A DNA stretch of 15,827 nucleotides from Paracoccaceae bacterium (lineage in GTDB: Bacteria > Pseudomonadota > Alphaproteobacteria > Rhodobacterales > Rhodobacteraceae), in contig JABGTH010000229.1 of the NCBI GenBank assembly GCA_018647275.1, forward strand, positions 1-15,827. Reading direction: 5' to 3'. The position numbers were made by a program, and so were the translations under genes. Shown here in pieces: positions 1 through 5,496 of this stretch. Below the pieces are notes generated by a model, which was not told where the DNA came from, ran no database searches, and worked only from the letters and a program-made list of their open reading frames with translations. Each line of letters starts with the position of its first letter. Within the stretch, counting starts at the first letter, position 1.

Positions 1-356
1 AAGCTACCAAAATGGTAAGTGGCAATAGCCGGTTTGGTCTGTCACGGTGTGAATAATTTTCTTAACGTTAATCGCTTCCACAAAAGGCTAACAAAGCGCC
101 TTCGTAAAGGGATGGTTAATCGCTGCGAGATTGCCGGACTGTACAAAATAGACATCAAATTGTGCAGTTTGTTAAATTTCACGCAATTTGGTACGTTTGA
201 CGGGCACGCAATTGTACAGATCAGCATCTATTTTGCACGTTTTACGGCGTCTGGATAATTGTACGGTCGATTAACCCTTATATTGTGTCACAAAAGTTTT
301 TGTAAAAATCTCTTTGTGATTTTCAAAACCTGTGCAAAGATTCAAGTGAGTTCAAC
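1..356. other. AT-rich non-coding region with short repeats and DnaA-box-like words
   Basis: I see no supportable gene here; the open frames are short, low-complexity and lack family resemblance. The 8-mer GTTAATCG occurs at 67-74 and 115-122 and inverted at 268-275. The first two copies extend to the 10-mer GTTAATCGCT. A 17-nt imperfect direct repeat (14/17 identical) lies at 187-203 and 231-247, and CACGCAATT occurs at 180-188 and 205-213. TGTGAATAA at 48-56 fits the relaxed DnaA-box consensus TGTGNAWAA. Three further words fit at 8/9: TGTACAAAA near 139, TTTGTAAAA near 299 and TGTGCAAAG at 331-339. The stretch could be a regulatory region for a gene to the left, for the transcript starting near 357, or an origin-like segment. 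Function is not established. Confidence 0.4.
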
Positions 357-377
357 AAATGAAAAGGAGGTGATCTA

Positions 378-434
378 GTGTCTAGAAAGATATTGGAGAG
401 TGGTTTTGGAACAGCTTTGGAGGTCGCCCGTTAA
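378..434 (+). CDS. Possible 18-codon leader or small ORF
   Basis: A GTG start lies seven bases after AGGAGG (365-370), inside a 13-nt perfect anti-16S match. It opens an 18-codon frame reading MSRKILESGFGTALEVAR and ending in TAA (432-434). The peptide has no transmembrane segment and no run of one amino acid, so it does not look like an amino-acid attenuator peptide. The last codons and stop lie in the loop of one possible hairpin (422-428/435-441, one mismatch) and in the 5' arm of another (428-436/441-449). A terminating ribosome would therefore disrupt both. The product is unknown. The ribosome site is much stronger than at any other gene here, which is the main argument for translation; chance cannot be excluded for so short a frame. 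Confidence 0.4.
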   Translation: MSRKILESGFGTALEVAR

Positions 435-506
435 GGCAACCCTTGACGGTAAGAACCGCCAAAGTGGATCGATCCGGTCTAACCAGGATCTCTCCTTAAA
501 ATTTCG

Positions 507-539
507 AAAGGGTCGCCCGATTTAGGGCGGCCCTTTTTT
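507..539 (+). terminator. Intrinsic terminator before arfB
   Basis: The arms AAAGGGTCGCCC (507-518) and GGGCGGCCCTTT (525-536) pair with one T-G wobble around a six-base loop. They are followed by a run of T ending at 539. It ends the transcript starting near 357, or attenuates transcription into arfB, whose start is 29 bases further on. Confidence 0.85.
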
Positions 540-568
540 GTGGGCGCATTGCGTTGTATAGGGGCACT

Positions 569-991
569 ATGGTCCGCATCAATGATGACATCACCCTGCT
601 CGATTGGGAGCTATCAGAAAGCTTTATGCGCGCGTCTGGCCCAGGTGGTCAGAACGTCAATAAAGTCTCTAGTGCAGTGGAATTGCGCTTTGAAGCAGAG
701 CGGAGCCCGTCCCTTACCGTCCCTGTCAAAATACGCCTTAAACGGTTGGCTGGACGGCGTTGGACATTGGATGGGGCATTGATCCTGCAATGTGACGAAA
801 CCCGCAGTCAGGTGCGCAATCGAGAGTTGGTGCGAGAACGCCTTGTAGACCTTATTCGCAAGGCTTTGGTTGCCCCTAAACGCCGCATCGCGACACGTCC
901 CACATTGGGTTCAAAGAACCGCAGGATCAAAGCGAAAAAGGTCCGTGGTGAGGTTAAGAACATGCGCGGTAAGGTCGATCCTGACAGTTAA
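569..991 (+). CDS. arfB: Peptidyl-tRNA hydrolase ArfB (YaeJ-type ribosome rescue factor)
   Basis: ArfB enters the empty A site of ribosomes stalled without a stop codon and hydrolyses the peptidyl-tRNA. The predicted 140-residue protein carries the release-factor catalytic motif GGQNVNK, with GGQ at residues 26-28, the usual ArfB position. A lysine/arginine-rich C-terminal tail (about residues 112-140) follows, which in the family inserts into the mRNA entry channel. Length matches the family (about 140 aa), too short for a class I release factor, which would have a codon-recognition domain. I chose ATG 569 because AGGGG sits at 560-564 just before it; an in-frame TTG at 554 would add five residues. 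A strong terminator lies 29 bases upstream and no promoter is visible between, so expression may depend on read-through of the leader. Confidence 0.92.
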   Translation: MVRINDDITLLDWELSESFMRASGPGGQNVNKVSSAVELRFEAERSPSLTVPVKIRLKRLAGRRWTLDGALILQCDETRSQVRNRELVRERLVDLIRKALVAPKRRIATRPTLGSKNRRIKAKKVRGEVKNMRGKVDPDS

Positions 992-1061
992 GGCTGTCGT
1001 TTTCAGGCATACGTTTTTGATCAATCCAGCTAGGGTGAAGTGAACAAATTTTTGGAATCCC

Positions 1062-1955
1062 ATGCGCCCCACAGATAGAACAGGTCTCGCCATCATTCTA
1101 AGCCTCGTGGCTTTGACACTTTTTGATGCGATGGCGCTGATTATCAAACATCTTTCTGATAGTTATTCCGCCGCGGAATTATCCGCGTGGCGCAATCTGT
1201 TTGGGTTGATACCATCCATCATCGCGCTGTGGTCTTCAAAGGCGTGGCGCGATGGCGGAAAGCGTTTGAAAATCCGCCAATGGAAGCTTGGTTTATTACG
1301 GGGTGCAGTCGTCACCTTTGCTCAGTTGTGTTTCTATATGTCATTGGGATTAATGGCTTTTGCCACAGCGTCTACTATCACTTATGCAAGCGCATTGTTC
1401 ACCACTGCACTGGCAATTCCGTTGCTTGGAGAACGCGTTGGGTGGATCAGATGGTGTGCTGTATTGATCGGCTTTGCTGGTGTCATCATGGTCGTTCAAC
1501 CGGGCACGGATAGCTTTTCTGTATATGCGCTTTTGCCTCTCGCGGCCTCCGCATTTTATGCGTTGGTTAGCGTTACTGCGCGGCTGTTTGATGATGATGT
1601 TCCCAGCCCATTGGTGAACCTATATTCATCTTTCACCGCCGCAATTGGCGCGTTCCTGATCGCCTATTTCTGGACTGGTTTCACACCGATCGCCGCTGCT
1701 TCTGATCTGGGGTGGATCATCGCGATGGGTGGTTTTGGGGGGACGGCTGTTTTGTTCCTTATCGTTAGCTACCGGATGACGGAACAAAGCAATCTTGCGC
1801 CCTTCAGCTACTTCGGAATTCCGCTTGCGTTTGTGCTGGGCTGGTTGTTCTTTGATGAGGCCCCTTGGGGCACATTATTTCCCGGTGCGCTCCTGATCGC
1901 AGCGGGCGGTTTGCTGATTGTATGGCGTGAAAGGACGCAGCCTAAAAAGAGCTAG
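1062..1955 (+). CDS. DMT-superfamily (EamA/RhaT-type) inner-membrane transporter
   Basis: The 297-residue protein is almost entirely hydrophobic helices, about ten, arranged as two EamA-like halves (roughly residues 10-145 and 155-290). Inner-half features include the charged pair AWRNLFGLIPS near residue 42 and the glycine-rich helix end LLGERVGWIRWCAVLIGFAGVIMV around 121-144; the second half ends FFDEAPWGTLFPGALLIAAGG. This is the drug/metabolite transporter family, which exports or imports amino acids, nucleotides or S-adenosylmethionine. The substrate cannot be read from sequence. GGA at 1054-1056 is a modest ribosome site for ATG 1062. The gene follows arfB by 70 bases on the same strand. 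Its stop overlaps the stop of pncB on the opposite strand in the shared tetranucleotide CTAG. Confidence 0.85.
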   Translation: MRPTDRTGLAIILSLVALTLFDAMALIIKHLSDSYSAAELSAWRNLFGLIPSIIALWSSKAWRDGGKRLKIRQWKLGLLRGAVVTFAQLCFYMSLGLMAFATASTITYASALFTTALAIPLLGERVGWIRWCAVLIGFAGVIMVVQPGTDSFSVYALLPLAASAFYALVSVTARLFDDDVPSPLVNLYSSFTAAIGAFLIAYFWTGFTPIAAASDLGWIIAMGGFGGTAVLFLIVSYRMTEQSNLAPFSYFGIPLAFVLGWLFFDEAPWGTLFPGALLIAAGGLLIVWRERTQPKKS

Positions 1956-3244
1956 ACAAAGACGTCCTGCACCTCTTGCTCACCCACACCAAACACGCGT
2001 TTGTAGCGTTCAATTTCGGCCTTTGGGCCCATCGATTTGTTCGGGTTATCTGATAATTTTACCGTGGGTGATCCGTTAGCTTCAACAGCCTTACAGACCA
2101 GAGAAAACGGAGCCAGCGCATCGTCGGGCACAAGCGCGCGAAAGTCGTTGGTCAGCAGTGTGCCCCAACCGAATGATATGTTTGTTTTGTCGTGGAACTT
2201 CCCATGTAAATCTTTGATCTTATCTACGTCCAACCCATCGCTAAAGATGACGCGTTTCTCACGTGGATCTTCGCCGCGGGATACCCACCAATCGATTGCG
2301 ATTTGCGCCGCTGTTGCAGGGTCCCCACTGTCGATTCGAATGCCAGTCCAACCGGCCAACCAATCAGGTGCTTTATCAAGGAAACCTTGGGTGCCGTAGG
2401 TGTCAGGCAGGATGATGCGAAGGTTGCCTTCGTGTTCATCACGCCAGTCTTTTAGAACATCATATGGGGACTGTGCGAGTGCTGCGTCGTCTTTGGCTAA
2501 GGCCGCGTAAACCATGGGTAATTCGTGAGCGTTGGTGCCGATAGCTTCCATCTCGCGGCTCATTGCGATCTTACAATTCGAGGTGCCAGAAAACGAATTT
2601 CCCAACCCTTCACGCATGGCCTGTGCACACCAATCTTGCCATAGATATGAGTGACGGCGCCGTGTTCCAAAATCTGCGACCGAGAGGCCCTTGATATCGC
2701 GCAGAACCTCGATCTTTTCCCAAACGCGGGTCATGGCACGGGCATATAGAATTTGCAGTTCGAACTTGTCCATTTTGTCCAAAACTGCACGGCCACGCAG
2801 CTCCATTAAAATCACCAAAGCAGGGATTTCCCACAACATGACTTCGTGCCACTTGCCCTCGAACGTCAGCTCGTATTGATCGCCTACGCGTTCAAGGTGA
2901 TAGGGTGGCAAACGCAGTCCTTCGAACCATTCCATAAAGTCGGGTTGGAACATCTGGCGTTTGCCATAAAACGTGTTCCCGCGCAGCCATGTGCTTTCTC
3001 CACGGCTAAGCGAAAGGGAGCGCACATGATCCAGTTGCTCACGCAATTCGCCCTCATCAATCAGGTCGGCTAATGGAATTTTGGTCGAGCGGTTGATCAG
3101 ACTGAATTTGACGTGGGTGTCTGGCTTGTTGTGAAAAATGCTTTGGCACATCAGAAGCTTATAAAAGTCGGTATCGATCAGGGATCGCACAATTGGATCA
3201 ATTTTCCATTTGTGGTTCCAAACGCGTGTTGCAATATCGACCAT
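1952..3244 (-). CDS. pncB: Nicotinate phosphoribosyltransferase
   Basis: PncB makes nicotinate mononucleotide from nicotinate and PRPP, coupled to ATP hydrolysis, in the Preiss-Handler NAD salvage pathway. The 430-residue product has the N-terminal TDFYKLLMCQ motif (residues 25-34) and FGTRRRHS (192-199). GTSNCKIA follows, then GTNAHELP with His240, the residue phosphorylated in characterised enzymes. IRIDSGDP and FGWGTLLTND come later as phosphate/PRPP-binding segments. The length is close to the family norm (about 400-435), and the enzyme is cytosolic. GGAG lies eight bases before the ATG. It follows pncA by 61 bases on the same strand, so the two probably form an operon converting nicotinamide to NaMN. 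A six-pair hairpin lies in that gap but has no T run. The 3' end overlaps the convergent transporter gene by 4 bases. Confidence 0.95.
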   Translation of the reverse strand: MVDIATRVWNHKWKIDPIVRSLIDTDFYKLLMCQSIFHNKPDTHVKFSLINRSTKIPLADLIDEGELREQLDHVRSLSLSRGESTWLRGNTFYGKRQMFQPDFMEWFEGLRLPPYHLERVGDQYELTFEGKWHEVMLWEIPALVILMELRGRAVLDKMDKFELQILYARAMTRVWEKIEVLRDIKGLSVADFGTRRRHSYLWQDWCAQAMREGLGNSFSGTSNCKIAMSREMEAIGTNAHELPMVYAALAKDDAALAQSPYDVLKDWRDEHEGNLRIILPDTYGTQGFLDKAPDWLAGWTGIRIDSGDPATAAQIAIDWWVSRGEDPREKRVIFSDGLDVDKIKDLHGKFHDKTNISFGWGTLLTNDFRALVPDDALAPFSLVCKAVEANGSPTVKLSDNPNKSMGPKAEIERYKRVFGVGEQEVQDVFV

Positions 3245-3305
3245 TTTTACGGCTCCGGGTGGATGTTTAGGCGCTTAAAGCAAACGCTCATGTGACTTGC
3301 AAGGA

Positions 3306-3902
3306 TCAGGCTAGTGTTACGCCTGCTCCCTTCATGCCTGCAATGGCAGCGTTGAATGATCCATCCACATCAATGGCGCGGCATAGGTCCATCTTTACGG
3401 TGACATTAAACCCAAGCTTGGCGGCATCCATTGCTGAGAAATTAACGCAGAAATCTGTGGCCAATCCAACTATGACCAGTTTGGAAATCCCGCGCGTGCG
3501 CAGGTATCCCTCAAGTCCGGTTGGGGTCTTTTGATCGTTCTCAAAAAACGCTGAATAGCTATCGATTGAATGGTTATACCCTTTGCGAATAATTATGTCA
3601 GCGCGGTCCTGATTTAGATCGGCACGAAATAGCGCGCCGTCCGTCCCTTGAACGCAGTGATCTGGCCAAAGAACCTGATCGCCATAAGGCATCTTTGTTA
3701 GTTCATACGGCCCTTTGTCTGTGTGTGAGGATGCGAAGGACGAATGGCCCGCAGGATGCCAATCTTGGGTCAGCACAACGGCATCAGCCCTCGACATCAA
3801 CGCATTGACGCCCGACACAATTTCATGCCCTCCAGAAACGGCCAACGCGCCATTTAGGCAAAAGTCATTTTGCACATCAATTACGATCAACGCGTGGGTC
3901 AT
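3306..3902 (-). CDS. pncA: Nicotinamidase (pyrazinamidase-type)
   Basis: PncA deamidates nicotinamide to nicotinate and ammonia, supplying PncB. The 198-residue isochorismatase-like hydrolase shows the expected active site. Asp9 is in IVIDVQNDF, the metal ligands Asp47, His49 and His53 are in TQDWHPAGHSS, and His82 is in WPDHCVQGT. The catalytic lysine is Lys107 in IIRKGYN and the nucleophile is Cys152 in GLATDFCV. An open frame continues about 140 codons upstream, but that extension overlaps trhO antisense and has no family resemblance. I chose ATG 3902, which has AAGGA six to seven bases upstream and starts directly at the family N-terminus. The gene is divergent from trhO across a 103-bp region that must carry both promoters; I found no convincing regulator site there. 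Confidence 0.95.
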   Translation of the reverse strand: MTHALIVIDVQNDFCLNGALAVSGGHEIVSGVNALMSRADAVVLTQDWHPAGHSSFASSHTDKGPYELTKMPYGDQVLWPDHCVQGTDGALFRADLNQDRADIIIRKGYNHSIDSYSAFFENDQKTPTGLEGYLRTRGISKLVIVGLATDFCVNFSAMDAAKLGFNVTVKMDLCRAIDVDGSFNAAIAGMKGAGVTLA

Positions 3903-4005
3903 CAGGTATCCTTCAACGGTATTTGTAGCGAGGTTATGATCGCCGTAAGCTGGTGGTAATGCAAACCCCTTGTCCAAGGACCCACTTAGGCGTATCTGAG
4001 CGCCC

Positions 4006-4917
4006 ATGATTACAATTGCTGCATTATACCACTTCACCCGTTTCGAAGATGCTGACGCATTGCGTCCAGCCGTGCGCGCCTTGTGCAATGCGCAAGACGT
4101 GAAGGGCACGATCCTGTTCGCCAATGAAGGGGTCAACGGAACGATTGCCGGTCCACGTACTGGCATCGACGCCGTATTGGCACACCTTCGCAGCCTTCCG
4201 GGTTGTACTGGTTTGGAGTGGAAAGAGAGTTTTGCAGAGAAGCAGATTTTCGGAAAAATCAAAGTGCGTTTGAAGCGCGAAATCGTGACGATGGGACAGC
4301 CCGATGTTGATCCTCTTTCTGCTGTGGGCAATTATGTGCAGGCTAAAGATTGGAACGATTTGATAGCGCAAGACGATGTTGTCGTGATTGATACGCGCAA
4401 TGATTACGAAGTGGCGATCGGCACCTTCGACGGTGCGATTGACCCCGAGACGTCCACCTTTGGTCAATTCCCTGCGTGGTGGGAAGCCAACAAAGATCGC
4501 TTTCATAACAAGAAGGTTGCGATGTTTTGCACAGGCGGTATTCGTTGTGAGAAATCGACCAACTACCTGTTGGGACAAGGCGTTGAAGATGTGTACCACC
4601 TTAAGGGTGGCATCCTGAAATACCTCGAAGAAGTGCCAGAGGCGCAAAGCACATGGCAGGGCGATTGCTTTGTTTTTGACAATCGTGTCAGCGTAGGCCA
4701 CGGTCTAAAAATTGGTGAGCATACATTGTGCCACGCCTGCCGACGTCCGTTGTTTCCAGAAGACATGAAGCGTGCTGAATTTACCGTTGGCGTCAGCTGT
4801 CATCAATGTGTTGATGAGACCTCTGACTCAGACAAAGAGCGGTTTCGCGAGCGTCAAAAGCAGATCGAATTGTCACGCCGACGTGGCGAAGATCACATGA
4901 CGGCGAATGGTTCCTAA
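4006..4917 (+). CDS. trhO: tRNA uridine(34) hydroxylase TrhO (rhodanese-like, YceA family)
   Basis: TrhO carries out oxygen-dependent hydroxylation of U34 in tRNAs, giving the 5-hydroxyuridine precursor of cmo5U/mcmo5U. The 303-residue protein has an N-terminal acylphosphatase-like domain (about 1-95; KGTILFANEGVNGTIAG at 33-49). A rhodanese domain (about 110-215) follows with active loop CTGGIRCEKS, Cys175 and Cys181. A C-terminal cysteine cluster (Cys242, Cys245, Cys265, Cys268) is probably a zinc site, and a charged, probably helical tail ends the protein. The size fits the family. Upstream of ATG 4006 there is only a weak GAG. Directly after its TAA, in the same reading frame, begins the flgI remnant, so the extreme C-terminus (MTANGS) may have been shaped by the same rearrangement. 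It is divergent from pncA. Confidence 0.93.
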   Translation: MITIAALYHFTRFEDADALRPAVRALCNAQDVKGTILFANEGVNGTIAGPRTGIDAVLAHLRSLPGCTGLEWKESFAEKQIFGKIKVRLKREIVTMGQPDVDPLSAVGNYVQAKDWNDLIAQDDVVVIDTRNDYEVAIGTFDGAIDPETSTFGQFPAWWEANKDRFHNKKVAMFCTGGIRCEKSTNYLLGQGVEDVYHLKGGILKYLEEVPEAQSTWQGDCFVFDNRVSVGHGLKIGEHTLCHACRRPLFPEDMKRAEFTVGVSCHQCVDETSDSDKERFRERQKQIELSRRRGEDHMTANGS

Positions 4918-5496
4918 GTCGATTTAACCACCGTTGCGCGGATTGAGCAGGTTATTAACAAGGACTTTGGCAGTTGTGTTGCCTTGATGACAGATTCTGG
5001 AACGGTTTCTTTGAATGTCCCGTCGACTAAGATGCGTTCCGTTGCCCATTCGCTTGGATGGATCGAAAGCATAGAAATTGAACCAGAGCGCAAAGCGTGT
5101 GTTTTGGTGGATCAACGATCAGGAACAATTGTGATGGGCAAAGACGTGAGATTGTCACGCGTTGCAGTTTCGCAACGCAATCTTGTGCTCCGGATTCAGG
5201 AAGCACGGCTGGCTGTTCAATTAAATCCATTTGCCGATGGTGAAACGGTTGTTGTTCCACGGACTGACGTTGCAATCGAGGAAGAGCCAGGCATTGGCTT
5301 AGCTGAAGTGCCTCAGGGCGCATCCCTGTCCGAAGAGATTGCCGGGCCGAATGCATTGTGCGTCGCGCCGCGTGATATGATCGACATTCTCAAAAGTATT
5401 AAGGTAGCCGGTGCACTTCATGCGGAGTTATTGTCAATTAAGTGGGTCAATAGCGTTTGCTGGCATTGTTTAAAATCAATGCCAGCAGGCTTTTAA
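4918..5496 (+). pseudogene. flgI: flgI remnant: C-terminal half of flagellar P-ring protein
   Basis: FlgI forms the periplasmic P ring around the flagellar rod and needs an N-terminal signal peptide. Here only about the last 170-175 of some 365 residues remain. Recognisable segments are TTVARIEQVIN, GTVSLNVP, RSGTIVMGKDVRLSRVAV, LNPFADGETVVVPRTDV, EVPQGASLSEEI, NALCVAPRDMIDILKSIK and AGALHAEL. The frame is open from 4918, immediately after the trhO stop. There is no signal peptide and no good ribosome site; the first in-frame starts are TTG 4984 and ATG 4987. After AELLSIKW the frame runs on for about 15 unrelated residues. A TAA at 5439-5441, one frame off, suggests the original stop was lost by a small indel. 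The gene is almost certainly non-functional. A truncated but expressed fragment is the alternative. Confidence 0.85.
5458..5487. terminator. Hairpin between flgI remnant and gyrB 3' ends, possible terminator
   Basis: An 11-bp perfect inverted repeat (5458-5468 and 5477-5487) with an eight-base AT-rich loop sits just beyond the gyrB stop. It also lies inside the non-homologous tail of the flgI remnant. Neither strand has a long T run after the stem (AGGCTTTT on plus, AACGC on minus). It could be a weak bidirectional terminator or a 3'-end-stabilising stem for gyrB mRNA. Confidence 0.5.

Larger units (their letters stand above)
357..539 (+). ncRNA. Structured leader or small RNA with perfect Shine-Dalgarno and terminator, upstream of arfB
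   Basis: This segment has the parts of a short transcript. AAAGGAGGTGATC (363-375) is a 13-nt complement of the usual alphaproteobacterial 16S rRNA 3' end. Stem CCGTTAAGG/CCTTGACGG (428-436/441-449) has nine pairs with one G-U. Stem GATCCGGT/ACC-A-GGATC (471-478/482-490) has one bulged base, and an intrinsic terminator ends at 539. GGATCTCTCCTT (486-497) resembles the 16S tail and can pair with the Shine-Dalgarno. GGTCGCCCG occurs at 422-430 and again in the 5' arm of the terminator (511-519). No clear promoter was identified upstream. It may be a free-standing sRNA, a small-protein mRNA or an attenuating leader for arfB. I do not recognise a named RNA family. Confidence 0.5.

Noticed and set aside
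19..258. 79-codon plus-strand open frame at the left edge
   Set aside because: No ribosome site, no domain resemblance, and it runs across the short repeats. The opposite strand has a similar meaningless frame.
3903..4331. N-terminal extension of the pncA frame to 341 codons
   Set aside because: The extra part is antisense to trhO and unrelated to nicotinamidases. ATG 3902 has a good ribosome site and starts at the family N-terminus.
4024..4701. 225-codon frame antisense to trhO
   Set aside because: It is the shadow of a strongly supported gene, with a composition unlike a real protein and no motif.
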